A stretch of 64,000 nt of DNA from Thermoflavimicrobium daqui (GCF_003313465.1 NZ_KZ845664.1:480946-544945), one strand, 5' to 3'. Counted from the stretch's first letter, positions 8,073 through 17,915 are shown. Numbers and translations: made by a program. Notes: generated from the sequence alone by a model not told the origin.

Positions 8073-10028
8073 ATGGTGGCTTTAACAACGAGGCAACACG
8101 AGATATTAAAATATCTTTTTCTGCATGCAGGATTTTCTACTACAGAAGAATTAGCTCTACAGTTTCAAGTTTCGCGACGCACGATCAGATACGACTTAAA
8201 TTATATTGAGGCGTTTTTAAAAGAGTTAGAGATTTCATTGGAAAGAAAGCCGAAAATGGGGATTCGTCTATTCCTTAATGAATATCAGCGTAAGTTACTT
8301 GAGCAAACATTACAACAAACTGATTTCTATATGCTTCCCAATTTTAAGCTTTATTTAGTGATTGGGCTTCAGCTACTTTTGGATAATTCGACGACTCTTG
8401 AACGCTTAGCTGATTTATTTAAGATTAGTAAAAGTAAGGCCTTTTCCTTACTTGAAGAGGTAGAGAAGCAGTTTCAAGAACATGGGGTTCAGATTCAGAA
8501 GGAGCCGTTTAAAGGAATTTTTCTGATAGGGCATGAGTTAGATATACGATATTTGTTTCAAGCATTATACGAACATGCTATCCAAATTGATTTAACCAAG
8601 CGATTTTTGGAAACGCAATGGTTGTCTCAAGATATGGAGAGCCGAATTGACCATTTTATTCATGATTTAGAGAGAATATTCCATGTACACTATAGTGAAA
8701 GAGCAAAGGAAGAATTAAAAGCGATCATTTTCTTTCAGATTCGACGGATTCACTTGCACCAGGAGGTAACTTATTCCTTCCAAGAGCGACAAGAAGTAAA
8801 AAGAATGCCTGTTTATCAAGAAGTAGCTGCCGCTTTTAATCGTAACTTTCAATTACCGATCAGTGATCATGAAATGGCCTATATACTCCATCAACTAAAA
8901 GGTTCCAAAGTAGCTTCAGTGCCTCTAGAAAAAGATGGCTATTATCGTGATATGGAAAGTGATGCATTAGCACAAAGGATTATTGAAAAAGCTGAAAATA
9001 TGTTAGGGCTATCATTTCAAGATGACATAGAGCTCTTACACAATTTATCTGTTCATTTACAGGTGGCTCTTTATCGCATTCGTCAAGGCCTGCAAATTGA
9101 AAATCCGTTGACAGAGCAAGTGAAGTATAAATACCGATTTATCTATGAAACTGCCCGAAAGATCCTAATGCCAATGGAGTCAGAACTTGGACTACAATTT
9201 CCAGAAGAAGAGATTGCTTTTATTGCGATGTATCTAGGAGGAGCCTTTGAACGACAGTCATGGAATCAAAAAGGTCTTTTACCTACCGCTTATGTGGTAT
9301 GTGGTTCGGGACTAGCCACTTCTTCTCTTTTAATCACCCGATTGAAGTTACTCCTACCTGAACTAACGGTAAAAGGTCCCATTGACATGGACCATGCAAA
9401 AACATTAACAAGTGATAAAGCCAATTTTATTATCTCAACAGTTCCAGTGGATAATCAATGGATTCCTGTTGTTAAGGTGCATCCTTTATTAGAGGATCAA
9501 GATATTCAACAGATTCGACAATTGATCTTTAGAGAAGCAAATCAGAAACAATGGGGTCGATTAAAGGAGTTAAATGAAAATTTACACTCTATCCGTTTGG
9601 GAGATTTTTTCTCTTCAACTCATATACAGTTACAAAAGGAAGTAAATGATTGGCGAAAAGCGATTACCTTCGCAAGTCAGCCACTGCTAAACGAGAGCTA
9701 CATCACCACTGAATATGTGAAAGCGATGATTCAGGCGGTAGAGGAATTAGGAACTTATATGGTGCTTATACCCAAAGTCGCCTTTATCCATTCTTCACCA
9801 AAAAAAGGTGTAAAAAAAGATGGTTTTAGTCTGCTTACATTAAAAGACCCGATTTTTTTTGGGGATCAAAAAAAATGCGAAGTCCAAATCATAGTGGTTG
9901 TAAGTTTAACGGGAAAAGAATCGGATTTGTTTATCCAACTTTTTTCTATCTTTGAACAGCCTAAAACAGTTGAAGCCTTACTTAAAGCAGAGCGAATAGA
10001 AACTGTATTAAATATAACGCAAAACTAA
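8073..10028 (+). CDS. PRD-containing PTS-controlled transcription activator (BglG/MtlR type)
   Basis: A 651-residue regulator. The order is N-terminal helix-turn-helix (residues 1-55, FSTTEELALQFQVSRRTIRYDL), a second HTH/Mga-like part (about 85-170), two PRDs (about 175-290 and 295-405; PRD2 has HNLSVHLQ but Tyr for the second His in IAMYLGGA), an EIIB-like domain (about 408-490, VVCGSGLATSS with the phosphorylatable Cys) and an EIIA-like domain (about 510-650). The EIIA domain is clearly related to the adjacent stand-alone EIIA and keeps one active-site His (AFIHSSP). It probably activates the following PTS genes according to sugar flux. The start is weakly supported (no strong Shine-Dalgarno before ATG 8073). 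Confidence 0.88.
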   Translation: MVALTTRQHEILKYLFLHAGFSTTEELALQFQVSRRTIRYDLNYIEAFLKELEISLERKPKMGIRLFLNEYQRKLLEQTLQQTDFYMLPNFKLYLVIGLQLLLDNSTTLERLADLFKISKSKAFSLLEEVEKQFQEHGVQIQKEPFKGIFLIGHELDIRYLFQALYEHAIQIDLTKRFLETQWLSQDMESRIDHFIHDLERIFHVHYSERAKEELKAIIFFQIRRIHLHQEVTYSFQERQEVKRMPVYQEVAAAFNRNFQLPISDHEMAYILHQLKGSKVASVPLEKDGYYRDMESDALAQRIIEKAENMLGLSFQDDIELLHNLSVHLQVALYRIRQGLQIENPLTEQVKYKYRFIYETARKILMPMESELGLQFPEEEIAFIAMYLGGAFERQSWNQKGLLPTAYVVCGSGLATSSLLITRLKLLLPELTVKGPIDMDHAKTLTSDKANFIISTVPVDNQWIPVVKVHPLLEDQDIQQIRQLIFREANQKQWGRLKELNENLHSIRLGDFFSSTHIQLQKEVNDWRKAITFASQPLLNESYITTEYVKAMIQAVEELGTYMVLIPKVAFIHSSPKKGVKKDGFSLLTLKDPIFFGDQKKCEVQIIVVVSLTGKESDLFIQLFSIFEQPKTVEALLKAERIETVLNITQN

Positions 10029-10041
10029 GGTGTGAAGAAAA

Positions 10042-10482
10042 GTGAAATCATCATGGATTGATAAAGAAAATATTCAGCTACAAGTCGAAGTGCAGTCATG
10101 GGAAGAAGCAATCCAAGTAGCAGGACAAATCTTAGAGCGAAATCATAGTAGTGATGCTCAATATACCCATGCCATGATCCAAGCTGTTCACGAGCTAGGC
10201 CCTTATATTGTATTGGTTCCCCATGTTGCATTGGCACATGCTAGACCCAGTCAGGCAGTAAAAAAAGATGATATTAGTTTGATCACATTAAAAGATCCCA
10301 TTTCATTTGGCCATCAACAAAATGATCCTGTCCATCTGGTATTCGCGTTTTGTGCGACTGGTGATCAACAACATCTGGAAAAGCTGACATTACTCGCATC
10401 CGTATTGGAAAATGAAAGTTTAATTAAACAAATTGCTCACACCACTTCAAAGGATGAAGTTATTAAACTACTTTCAGAATAA
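10042..10482 (+). CDS. PTS EIIA component, ascorbate/fructose-mannitol superfamily
   Basis: A 146-residue cytoplasmic phosphocarrier that takes phosphate from HPr and passes it to EIIB. The active site is ALAHARP (His66), with His61 nearby. SQAVKKDDISLITLKDPISFG is typical of UlaC-type EIIA. The GTG start follows AAGGTGTGAAG and the gene begins 13 bases after the regulator, so the whole cluster is probably one transcript. The transported sugar cannot be told from sequence; ascorbate-type systems also take up other acids or pentitols. Confidence 0.9.
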   Translation: MKSSWIDKENIQLQVEVQSWEEAIQVAGQILERNHSSDAQYTHAMIQAVHELGPYIVLVPHVALAHARPSQAVKKDDISLITLKDPISFGHQQNDPVHLVFAFCATGDQQHLEKLTLLASVLENESLIKQIAHTTSKDEVIKLLSE

Positions 10483-10496
10483 GGAGAAGGATAATC

Positions 10497-10790
10497 ATGA
10501 AATCACTTAATATTATTGCAGTATGCGGATTTGGACTAGGTTCTTCCATGGTATTAAAGATGAAAGTGGAAGAAGTACTTCGCGAGGAAAATATCGAAGG
10601 AAAAGTTTCAACTGCCGATGTTGGCTCAGCAGCAGCAACCGCTTGTGATGTTATTTTCACTTCTTATGAATTAGGAGAAAAACTAGAAAGCAGTGTTACA
10701 GTACCTGTCGTTATGATACAAAACTTTGTCAACAAAGCAGAAATTCGTGAGAAAGGATTACCTGTACTGCAACGCCTGATGGCAGAGTAA
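10497..10790 (+). CDS. PTS EIIB component, ascorbate-type
   Basis: A 97-residue phosphocarrier with the P-loop VCGFGLGSSMVLKMK. Cys10 is the phosphorylated residue. It follows the EIIA gene by 14 bases with a good AAGGAGAAGG site, and precedes the EIIC permease. The length and motif match UlaB/SgaB proteins. Confidence 0.92.
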   Translation: MKSLNIIAVCGFGLGSSMVLKMKVEEVLREENIEGKVSTADVGSAAATACDVIFTSYELGEKLESSVTVPVVMIQNFVNKAEIREKGLPVLQRLMAE

Positions 10791-10806
10791 TGGGAGGTAA
10801 TGAAAA

Positions 10807-12078
10807 GTGGCTATTCTTGATTTTGTGATCAATCACATATTGCGCCAGCCTGCTCTGTTCTTAGGAATTATCGCAGCGGTTGGACTTATTATTCAAAGAA
10901 AAAGTATATCGGATATATTAAGTGGTACTTTTAAAACCGTAATTGGTGTTGTTATTCTAACGCAAGGAACGAATATTCTAATCAATGCTATCACTCCCTT
11001 ATCAAAGGCGTTTAATGTGCTATATAAGATTTCACCTGACAAGAATATTCAACCGATCGGTGCGGATCAATTTCTTGCAACTTATGGAAGTCAAATTGGT
11101 CTAGCGATGTTACTCGCATTCCTAATCAATATTCTCGTAGCGAGGTTTACCAAGCTAAAAAATGTATTTTTAACAGGGCATATGCTGTTTTGGTTCCCAT
11201 TTATCTTTACAGCTGTAGCTGTGGAGTCGGGATTGAAAGGAATAGGAGTTGTTACTTTCGCGACGATATTTACAGCCATCTATATTATCGTTGCCCCAGC
11301 ACTTATTACGCCTTTTGTAAAGAAAGTGACCGGAGATAATTCCTTTACACTTGGTCATCCTACCATTGGACTTTCATTATTAGCTGGATGGTTAGGAAAG
11401 GTTTTTGGAAACAAAAACCGCTCCACTGAAGATTTGAAAGTACCAAAACAACTTGGCTTTTTACGTGAAATTACGATTACATCTTCACTTACAATGTTCT
11501 TAGTTTATTTAGTAATCTGGATTTTATTAGGCAATCAAGCTTCTTCCGTGTTTGGTAAAGAGCAAAATCTGGTAGTTTATTCTTTAATGCAAGGAGTTCT
11601 GTTTGGAGCCGGACTGACGATCTTACTACAGGGTGTACGGATGATGCTTGCCGAGATTATGCCAGCATTTAAAGGGATTTCGGATAAAGTGATTCCAAAT
11701 GCGATTCCAGCACTGGATTGTCCGATTATTTTCCCATTTGCCCCAAATGCTGTTTTAATTGGGTTTATCGTATCAATGATTACCTCTACCATTACGCTTA
11801 TCTTGGTCGGATATACTGGATTATTTGCTTATGCTATCGTACCTCTAACGATAACCTGTTTCTTTGAGATTGGTACAGCTGCAGTCATTGGGAACGGTAC
11901 AGGGGGCTTGCGTGGGGCTATCATTGGCTCAGGTGTAGCGGGGATTGTCATGATCTTACTCGTAGGCCTTTCAATTCCATTTTTAAACAATACAGTATCA
12001 GATTGGATTATTGTATTTGGTGGAAATGACCTCTCATTATGGACAGTGATTTCAGGACTATTCGGTAAATTATTCTAA
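10807..12078 (+). CDS. PTS EIIC permease, ascorbate-type (UlaA/SgaT family)
   Basis: A 423-residue membrane permease with about ten or eleven hydrophobic segments that carries and phosphorylates the incoming sugar with EIIA and EIIB. Family-like segments are GIIAAVGLIIQRKS, GHMLFWFPFIFTAVAVE, GVRMMLAEIMPAFKGI and DCPIIFPFAPNAVLIGF. The GTG start lies behind GGGAGGT. It is followed after 15 bases by a SIS-domain gene that replaces the usual ula catabolic enzymes, so the substrate may differ from ascorbate. Confidence 0.92.
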   Translation: MAILDFVINHILRQPALFLGIIAAVGLIIQRKSISDILSGTFKTVIGVVILTQGTNILINAITPLSKAFNVLYKISPDKNIQPIGADQFLATYGSQIGLAMLLAFLINILVARFTKLKNVFLTGHMLFWFPFIFTAVAVESGLKGIGVVTFATIFTAIYIIVAPALITPFVKKVTGDNSFTLGHPTIGLSLLAGWLGKVFGNKNRSTEDLKVPKQLGFLREITITSSLTMFLVYLVIWILLGNQASSVFGKEQNLVVYSLMQGVLFGAGLTILLQGVRMMLAEIMPAFKGISDKVIPNAIPALDCPIIFPFAPNAVLIGFIVSMITSTITLILVGYTGLFAYAIVPLTITCFFEIGTAAVIGNGTGGLRGAIIGSGVAGIVMILLVGLSIPFLNNTVSDWIIVFGGNDLSLWTVISGLFGKLF

Positions 12079-12093
12079 GGGGATGAGGATAGT

Positions 12094-12837
12094 ATGAGTA
12101 AGTATATTAAACAGTACAAAGAATATCTTAGTCAACTACTCGATGAAGTGGAGAAAACCCAATCCGATCAGATCATACAAGCAGCTAAAATCATAGTAGA
12201 AGCAGTTGCAAATGATAAGAGTATCTATATATTTGGAGCTTCGCATGCGGGAATTATCGCTGAAGAAGCTTTTTATCGGACAGGCGGGTTTGCTCTAATC
12301 AATCCCATCTTCGGTTCTTCACTCATGTTAAATACTAGACCTGTTACCTTTACATCGCTAATGGAGAGAATGGAAGGATATGGGAAAGAACTGCTTCATA
12401 CCAAACCAGTTCAAGAAGGAGATGTGATCCTGCTTCATTCTGTATCAGGGCGAAACTCGGTTGCTATCGATATGGCAATGGAAGCAAAAGAAGTTGGAAT
12501 GACAGTGATTAGTATCACCAATTTAAATTATTCGAAGCAGGTGACTTCCCGTCATTCAAGTGGTAAAAGATTATTTGAATGTAGTGATGTGGTTATCGAT
12601 AATCGGGGAGTGATCGGTGACTCTTCGATCAAAGTAGAAGGGTTCGATCAGAAAATTGGACCGTCCTCTACCGTGACAGGTGCGTTTATTATTCACTCGA
12701 TTGTCCTTTCGGTTGTCGATTTGATGCTAGAAAAAGGAATGACACCACCTATATTCAAAAGTGCTAATTTAGATGGTGGAGATCAATATAATCAAGCTAT
12801 CTTAACGAAATATAAGGAACGTATTCATTATATGTAA
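12094..12837 (+). CDS. SIS-domain sugar-phosphate-binding protein (UPF0309 type)
   Basis: A 247-residue protein of the SIS (sugar isomerase) superfamily, most like the UPF0309 group. The phosphosugar-binding loops are IYIFGASHAGIIAEE and LLHSVSGRNSVAIDMA, with ENQ-like VISITN after the second strand. It is the last gene of the PTS operon and is closed by a terminator. By position it probably isomerises or binds the phosphosugar delivered by the PTS. The exact reaction is unknown. Confidence 0.85.
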   Translation: MSKYIKQYKEYLSQLLDEVEKTQSDQIIQAAKIIVEAVANDKSIYIFGASHAGIIAEEAFYRTGGFALINPIFGSSLMLNTRPVTFTSLMERMEGYGKELLHTKPVQEGDVILLHSVSGRNSVAIDMAMEAKEVGMTVISITNLNYSKQVTSRHSSGKRLFECSDVVIDNRGVIGDSSIKVEGFDQKIGPSSTVTGAFIIHSIVLSVVDLMLEKGMTPPIFKSANLDGGDQYNQAILTKYKERIHYM

Positions 12838-12865
12838 AGAATAGCTAATCAAATAGATTGAATAA

Positions 12866-12907
12866 GAAAACAACCTTTTTCACAAAAGAAGAAGGTTGTT
12901 TCTCTTT
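12866..12907 (+). terminator. Rho-independent terminator of the PTS operon
   Basis: aaacaacctt pairs with aaggttgttt, with TTTCTCTTT after it, 30 bases past the SIS gene stop. Confidence 0.85.
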
Positions 12908-13047
12908 GTCTAGAAAAACTCACTTGAAAAAGTAAGGATGGATCTACATTTCAAAACAAAAGAAGATATCATGGTGAAAGATGCTTTTGTTACCAAACTT
13001 GTTGTAAAATTAAATTAAAACTTCCTAAATTGTTGAGGTGTATTGAT

Positions 13048-13524
13048 ATGAAAACAACAGATTTATGCGATGAATTTATCGAAGAGTTACAAGTGAGTGA
13101 GGATCTCTTTCAATCATTTGGCAAAAAGAGAAGCTTTCATGGTCCTATTTATACGGTAAAAGTCTATGAAGATAATGTATTAGTGCGACGTGCGCTAGAA
13201 ACTATTCCAGCAGGTGCAGTATTGATCGTAGATGGAGGTGGCTCCAAAAAGTGTGCTTTGTTGGGAGATCGTTTAGCAGAAATTGCTGTACAGCGTGGGA
13301 TTCAAGGGATTATTATCAACGGTTGTGTTCGTGATACCAAAGAGTTGGCTACACTAGATATCGGTATCCTTGCTCTAGGGAAAAATCCCGTCAAAAGTCG
13401 CAAGGAAGGGAAGGGAGATTCGGATATTCCTGTTCATTTTGCCGCTGTGAATTGGATTCCTCGACATATTGTTTATGCTGATAAAGATGGAGTCGTGGTA
13501 GCCAGTCGGCAGTTACTTAAATAG
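13048..13524 (+). CDS. RraA-like protein / 4-hydroxy-4-methyl-2-oxoglutarate aldolase family
   Basis: A 158-residue trimeric-type RraA fold protein. VIVDGGGSKKCALLGDRLAEIA and GIIINGCVRDTKEL carry the Arg-Asp metal-binding signature of the class II HMG/CHA aldolases; E. coli RraA instead inhibits RNase E. The catalytic-looking Arg and Asp are kept, so an aldolase/decarboxylase role is possible. ATG 13048 lies 8 bases after GAGGTG; an upstream in-frame TTG at 13030 is rejected. It lies 60 bases ahead of glcD and may share its transcript. Confidence 0.85.
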   Translation: MKTTDLCDEFIEELQVSEDLFQSFGKKRSFHGPIYTVKVYEDNVLVRRALETIPAGAVLIVDGGGSKKCALLGDRLAEIAVQRGIQGIIINGCVRDTKELATLDIGILALGKNPVKSRKEGKGDSDIPVHFAAVNWIPRHIVYADKDGVVVASRQLLK

Positions 13525-13584
13525 AGGTTGATTAGCAATAAAAATCAAGGAATTGGTCTGATCTATTTTATTGGAGGAAATGAT

Positions 13585-15000
13585 ATGATCCCTTCAGATG
13601 TCAAGCAACAACTCATCGGAATCGTTGGTGAAAAATGGTATTTAGATAGTTCAAATGATCTATATTCGTATTCTTTTGATGCAACCCCTATTTACCAATC
13701 CATGCCTGATGCTGTGATTATTCCAGAAACTGTAGAGCAAGTTGCAGCTATTTTAAAGCTAGCGAATGAACATAAAATTCCTATTGTTACTCGAGGTTCT
13801 GGAACGAATCTAGCAGGTGGCACCATCCCCATTAAGGGCGGAATTGTGCTAAAAATGACGCGTTTCAACCAAATATATGAAATTGATCAACAAAATTTAA
13901 CTGCAACCATGGGTCCAGGAGTGATTACAGCAGATCTGCATCACGCGGTAGAATCTGTGGGGCTATTCTATCCACCTGATCCGGGAAGCATGAGAATTTC
14001 CACTGTAGGAGGCAATATGGCCCTTTGTGCTGGTGGGATGAGGGGACTAAAATACGGAGTGACCAAAGATTATATTATGGGACTTCAGTATGTACTCCCA
14101 TCTGGTGAAATTCTGCGCTCAGGTGGTAAGGCAGTGAAAGATGTTGCTGGATATGATATGACCCGCTTAATGGTAGGATCAGAAGGTACATTAGGAGTCA
14201 TTACCGAAATGACGGTTAAATTACTTCCATTACCAGAGACAAAACGAACCCTGATTGCTTTTTATAAGAATTTAGTCGATGCGGCAAGAACAGTCGAAAA
14301 AGTCATTACTTCCAAAATTATCCCCGCTACCATTGAGTTTCTGGACCAAGGAACGATGAAAGTGGTTGATGATTTTGCGAAGCTAGGGTTACCTACTGAT
14401 ATGAAGTCGATGCTTTTAATAGAGCAGGATGGTCCAGAAGAGTTAGTGTTACGAGATATAGAGAAGATCGCAGAGATTGCACAGCAAGAAGGGGCAGCCC
14501 AAATAGAAATGGCTAAGACGATGGAAGAAGGAGCGAAATTGTTATCGGCGAGGCGTGCTGCTTTATCGGCTTTGTCTCGGCTCCGCCCTACGACCATATT
14601 GGAAGATGCAACGGTTCCCAGATCGAAACTCGCCGAAATGGTTACAGAAATTGAACGAATTGCCGAAAAGTATCAAGTTCAAATCTGTACCTTTGGACAT
14701 GCCGGGGATGGAAATTTACATCCAACCTGTATGACTGATGAAAGGAATCAAGAAGAGATTCAACGAGTGGAGCAGGCTTTTGATGAAATTTTTCATACAG
14801 CGATTCGTTTAGGTGGAACGATTACAGGTGAACATGGTGTAGGGCTGGCTAAAATGAACTATCTACCTTTAAAGGTTGGGGATGGAGGTCTAGAGCTAAT
14901 GAAGCGGATTAAAGAAGCATTTGATCCCCACCATATCATGAATCCAGGTAAAATGTTCCCGAGTCAAGGACGACGTCGTTTGGTGGTGAAGAGTAGTTGA
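13585..15000 (+). CDS. glcD: Glycolate oxidase FAD-binding subunit GlcD
   Basis: A 471-residue FAD-linked oxidase (VAO/PCMH fold) that oxidises glycolate or a similar 2-hydroxy acid. The FAD pyrophosphate loop is PIVTRGSGTNLAGGTIP. GGNMALCAGGMRGLKYG and GSEGTLGVITEMTVKLLPLP are standard. The C-terminal part has FGHAGDGNLHP and GTITGEHGVGLAK, containing substrate and metal histidines. ATG 13585 follows TTGGAGGAAATG; the longer frame from 13528 adds unrelated residues. It overlaps glcF by 4 bases. GlcE is absent, as in many Firmicutes. Confidence 0.93.
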   Translation: MIPSDVKQQLIGIVGEKWYLDSSNDLYSYSFDATPIYQSMPDAVIIPETVEQVAAILKLANEHKIPIVTRGSGTNLAGGTIPIKGGIVLKMTRFNQIYEIDQQNLTATMGPGVITADLHHAVESVGLFYPPDPGSMRISTVGGNMALCAGGMRGLKYGVTKDYIMGLQYVLPSGEILRSGGKAVKDVAGYDMTRLMVGSEGTLGVITEMTVKLLPLPETKRTLIAFYKNLVDAARTVEKVITSKIIPATIEFLDQGTMKVVDDFAKLGLPTDMKSMLLIEQDGPEELVLRDIEKIAEIAQQEGAAQIEMAKTMEEGAKLLSARRAALSALSRLRPTTILEDATVPRSKLAEMVTEIERIAEKYQVQICTFGHAGDGNLHPTCMTDERNQEEIQRVEQAFDEIFHTAIRLGGTITGEHGVGLAKMNYLPLKVGDGGLELMKRIKEAFDPHHIMNPGKMFPSQGRRRLVVKSS

Positions 15001-16334
15001 AAACGAAGCAAAACCAACAACCAGCATGCGAAACAACAGGAGGAATCAAAACCAAAAATCATCTGCTAGAAAAGTTTGATATGGATGAAATTATGAACTG
15101 TATGCATTGTGGATTCTGCTTACCTAGTTGTCCTACCTATCGTCAAACTGGATTGGAAGCATACAGCCCCCGTGGACGTATCGCTTTGATGAAGGGAATT
15201 GCCAAAGAGCAATTAGCATTGGATGAAGAATTTGAAAAAAATATGTATGCTTGTTTGGGATGTCGGTCATGTGAGACAGCTTGTCCCGCAGGGGTTCCGT
15301 ATGGGAGTCTACTTGAAACAGCACGTGAAGTGATCGAAGAGAATAAAAAAGCCAAGCAAAAATCATCGTGGATTCGTCGTCTTATTTTTAAACAATTGTT
15401 TTCGCATCCAAGGCGTATGGATGCTTTGGGAATGGCTTTATGGGCTGTACAAGCTACGGGTTTACAAACATTAGCCAATAAATGGGGGCTTATTCATGTG
15501 TTGCCTCGTGAAATGGCGGAGATGCAGGCAGCAGTGGACCAAGTCGCTTCACCCGCTAAAAGAAGAAAACGGAAAAAAGTGATGCCAGCAGAAGGCGAAA
15601 AAGCGCTAACTGTCGGGTTATTTACGGGTTGCATGATGGATGTTATGTTTTATGAAACCAATCAAGCAACAGCTCAACTGTTAACCAAGGTAGGTTGTGA
15701 GGTTGTTTTTATAGAAAATCAAACATGTTGCGGAGCTTTACATGCTCATGCAGGTGAAAAACAAGATGCGATTGAATTGGCCAAACGGAATATTGCAGCA
15801 TTTGAAGAAATAAATGTCGATTTCATCGTGAATAACGCTGGGGGATGTGGAGCAGCTCTTAAGGAATATCATCATTGGTTTCTAGATGAACCAGAATGGT
15901 TAGAAAGAGCCAAAAAGTTTGTATCCAAAACGCGTGATGTAAATGAACTACTTTTCGAATTGCCACCTCTTTCATTTAGTAAAACCATTCATGCCCGGGT
16001 TACTTATCAAGATTCTTGTCATTTAGCTCATGGGCAGGGCATTCGTAATCAACCTCGCAAGCTAATCCAAAGCATTCCCGGAGTGGAATATATCGAGATG
16101 CAGAGTGCAGATAGTTGTTGTGGTTCGGCTGGTATTTATAATATTACAAATTTCGATCTGTCTATGCAGATTCTTGATGATAAGATGAAGCAGGTAAAAG
16201 ATACAAAGGCACAGATGATTGTAACTTCAAACCCAGGATGTTTACTACAGATGAAAAAAGGAATTATTCGAGCAGGTCTTCAAGACCAGATGGAGGCGCT
16301 GCATCTAATGGACCTGTTGCAGCGAGCCTTATAG
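14997..16334 (+). CDS. glcF: Glycolate oxidase iron-sulfur subunit GlcF
   Basis: A 445-residue electron-transfer partner of GlcD. Two ferredoxin-type motifs, CMHCGFCLPSCP and CLGCRSCETACP, bind 4Fe-4S clusters, and two CCG-domain motifs (NQTCCGALHAHAG and SADSCCGSAGIYN) follow, as in GlcF and heterodisulfide-reductase subunits. The predicted TTG start overlaps the glcD stop (TTGA), which suggests translational coupling. A short linker (about 185-200) is very basic (AKRRKRKKVM). The pair probably feeds electrons into the quinone pool. Confidence 0.92.
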   Translation: MKTKQNQQPACETTGGIKTKNHLLEKFDMDEIMNCMHCGFCLPSCPTYRQTGLEAYSPRGRIALMKGIAKEQLALDEEFEKNMYACLGCRSCETACPAGVPYGSLLETAREVIEENKKAKQKSSWIRRLIFKQLFSHPRRMDALGMALWAVQATGLQTLANKWGLIHVLPREMAEMQAAVDQVASPAKRRKRKKVMPAEGEKALTVGLFTGCMMDVMFYETNQATAQLLTKVGCEVVFIENQTCCGALHAHAGEKQDAIELAKRNIAAFEEINVDFIVNNAGGCGAALKEYHHWFLDEPEWLERAKKFVSKTRDVNELLFELPPLSFSKTIHARVTYQDSCHLAHGQGIRNQPRKLIQSIPGVEYIEMQSADSCCGSAGIYNITNFDLSMQILDDKMKQVKDTKAQMIVTSNPGCLLQMKKGIIRAGLQDQMEALHLMDLLQRAL

Positions 16335-16358
16335 AAAAGAAATAGTAATCATAGCAAA

Positions 16359-16400
16359 AAAATTCCCATACCACATATAAATAGTGATATGGGAATTTAT
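16359..16400. terminator. Bidirectional terminator between glcF and the subtilase gene
   Basis: aaattcccata pairs with tatgggaattt. On the minus strand it is followed by seven T, so it chiefly serves the subtilase gene; on the plus strand the tail is weaker. Confidence 0.8.
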
Positions 16401-16484
16401 ATATTTCTTGTATAAAGAAAACACAGCATGGACTGATAGAGATGAATCAGTTAAATAATTTTAGGAATGATTTAGGATTTGTAT

Positions 16485-17651
16485 TTATTTTCTTACAGCG
16501 TTGTTTGCATTAACTCGGCCGTGTGTCCAATAGGTACCTGTTCCTGAGATTTTATCAGCAGAGCTCTCAATATTGCTACGGATTGTGCTAGCAGATTTTC
16601 CTTGTGAAGCTAGTAACCCAGCTAGTCCAGCTACAAGTGGTGTAGCCATTGAAGTTCCTGACAAGCTTCTATAGGTGTTTCCTGGATAAGTGGACATAAT
16701 GCTTACACCAGGAGCAGCAACATCAACCCAACTTCCGTAGTTAGAGAAGCTAGCTCTACGGTCATTCTGATCTGTTGCAGCTACAGCGATCGCTTGGCTA
16801 TAATATGCAGGGTAACTTGGAGCGGATGTATTACTATTACCTGCTGCGGCTACAACAACAGCTCCTTTAGAAGAGGCATAGCTAACAGCATTTTGCAAGG
16901 TTGTTGCACCAGAAGATCCTCCCAAGCTCAAGCTGATTACTTTTGCTCCTGCATCAGCTGCATGAGTGATACCATCTGCTACATCTGCTAAAGTTCCACT
17001 TCCATTGGCATCAAGAACGCGTTCTGCAAGAATTCTCACATTGGGCGCCATACCCGCGATACCTGCAGCATTATTGGTCACAGCTGCAGCAATCCCAGCA
17101 CAGTGGGTTCCATGCCCTTGTTGATCCATAGGATCATTATCATTATTTACAAAGTCGTAGCCTTTATCGACTTTTCCAGCAAGGTCTGGATGATTATAGT
17201 CTACTCCCGTGTCTACAATCGCGATTTTAACAGTTGATGAGCCTCTGGTTACATCCCAAGCTTGTTCGGCATTTACTTTTTTAAGAGCATATTGTTGAGA
17301 GAAGTAAGGATCATTGGGTGTCCAAGTTGCATGGTAGGTAACATTTTTCTCTGCATATTCGACTTGTGGATCATTTTTATACTCTTGAAGGGCTTGATCA
17401 ACAGACTTCCCTTTAATTTTGACTTCTTCGAAACCTAGCTGTTTGTTTTTACCGACAACTTGCCCACCTTTCTTTTGATGAATTGATTGGGTATTTTGTG
17501 TGGTAAGTCCTTTTTTAAACTTGACGACGATTTCTCCTTTACTGTTATTGGCACTAGCTGTTTGCTTTTCCGTTGCATTGGCAGCTAAAGATGGGAGAGC
17601 TAGGGATACACCTAATGAAAATACACTCAGTAAAGCTACAATACGCTTCAT
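16485..17651 (-). CDS. Secreted thermitase-like subtilisin (S8 serine protease)
   Basis: A 388-residue pre-pro-protease. The signal peptide spans about 1-26 (hydrophobic core ending SLAANA). An inhibitor-I9 propeptide (EIVVKFKKGL, about 40-105) is followed by a mature part beginning near TWTPNDPYFSQQYALKKVNA, which resembles the N terminus of thermitase from Thermoactinomyces. The catalytic triad is Asp in AIVDTGVDYN, His in GHGTHCAG and Ser in GTSMATPLVAG. It is a typical nutrient-scavenging exoprotease. It could also process exported peptides such as lantibiotic leaders, but there is no direct evidence. Confidence 0.95.
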   Translation of the reverse strand: MKRIVALLSVFSLGVSLALPSLAANATEKQTASANNSKGEIVVKFKKGLTTQNTQSIHQKKGGQVVGKNKQLGFEEVKIKGKSVDQALQEYKNDPQVEYAEKNVTYHATWTPNDPYFSQQYALKKVNAEQAWDVTRGSSTVKIAIVDTGVDYNHPDLAGKVDKGYDFVNNDNDPMDQQGHGTHCAGIAAAVTNNAAGIAGMAPNVRILAERVLDANGSGTLADVADGITHAADAGAKVISLSLGGSSGATTLQNAVSYASSKGAVVVAAAGNSNTSAPSYPAYYSQAIAVAATDQNDRRASFSNYGSWVDVAAPGVSIMSTYPGNTYRSLSGTSMATPLVAGLAGLLASQGKSASTIRSNIESSADKISGTGTYWTHGRVNANNAVRK

Positions 17652-17915
17652 GTAAATCGCTCCTTTACATAGATGTAAAATATTCTTAACAATTTAATTA
17701 TAATATAAAGTGTTTCTATACTGAATTACAATTATATTAAAATAATATTTCGCGTTCGTTAAATTTTTATAAGATATCACCAATAAACTATGAATAAAGT
17801 AATAAACTTCATGTTTATGGTTGATAAAAAACAATATTAAGTGGTTTTTGTTAACTTTAGGAATAAGAACGATAAAAATTATAATTGTGTATAATCATGC
17901 AAAAAGAAAAGCATC

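Noticed and set aside
16485..17651. Subtilase as a dedicated lanthipeptide leader protease (LanP)
   Set aside because: It is 34 kb from lanB, has a full signal and propeptide like thermitase, and looks like a general exoprotease.
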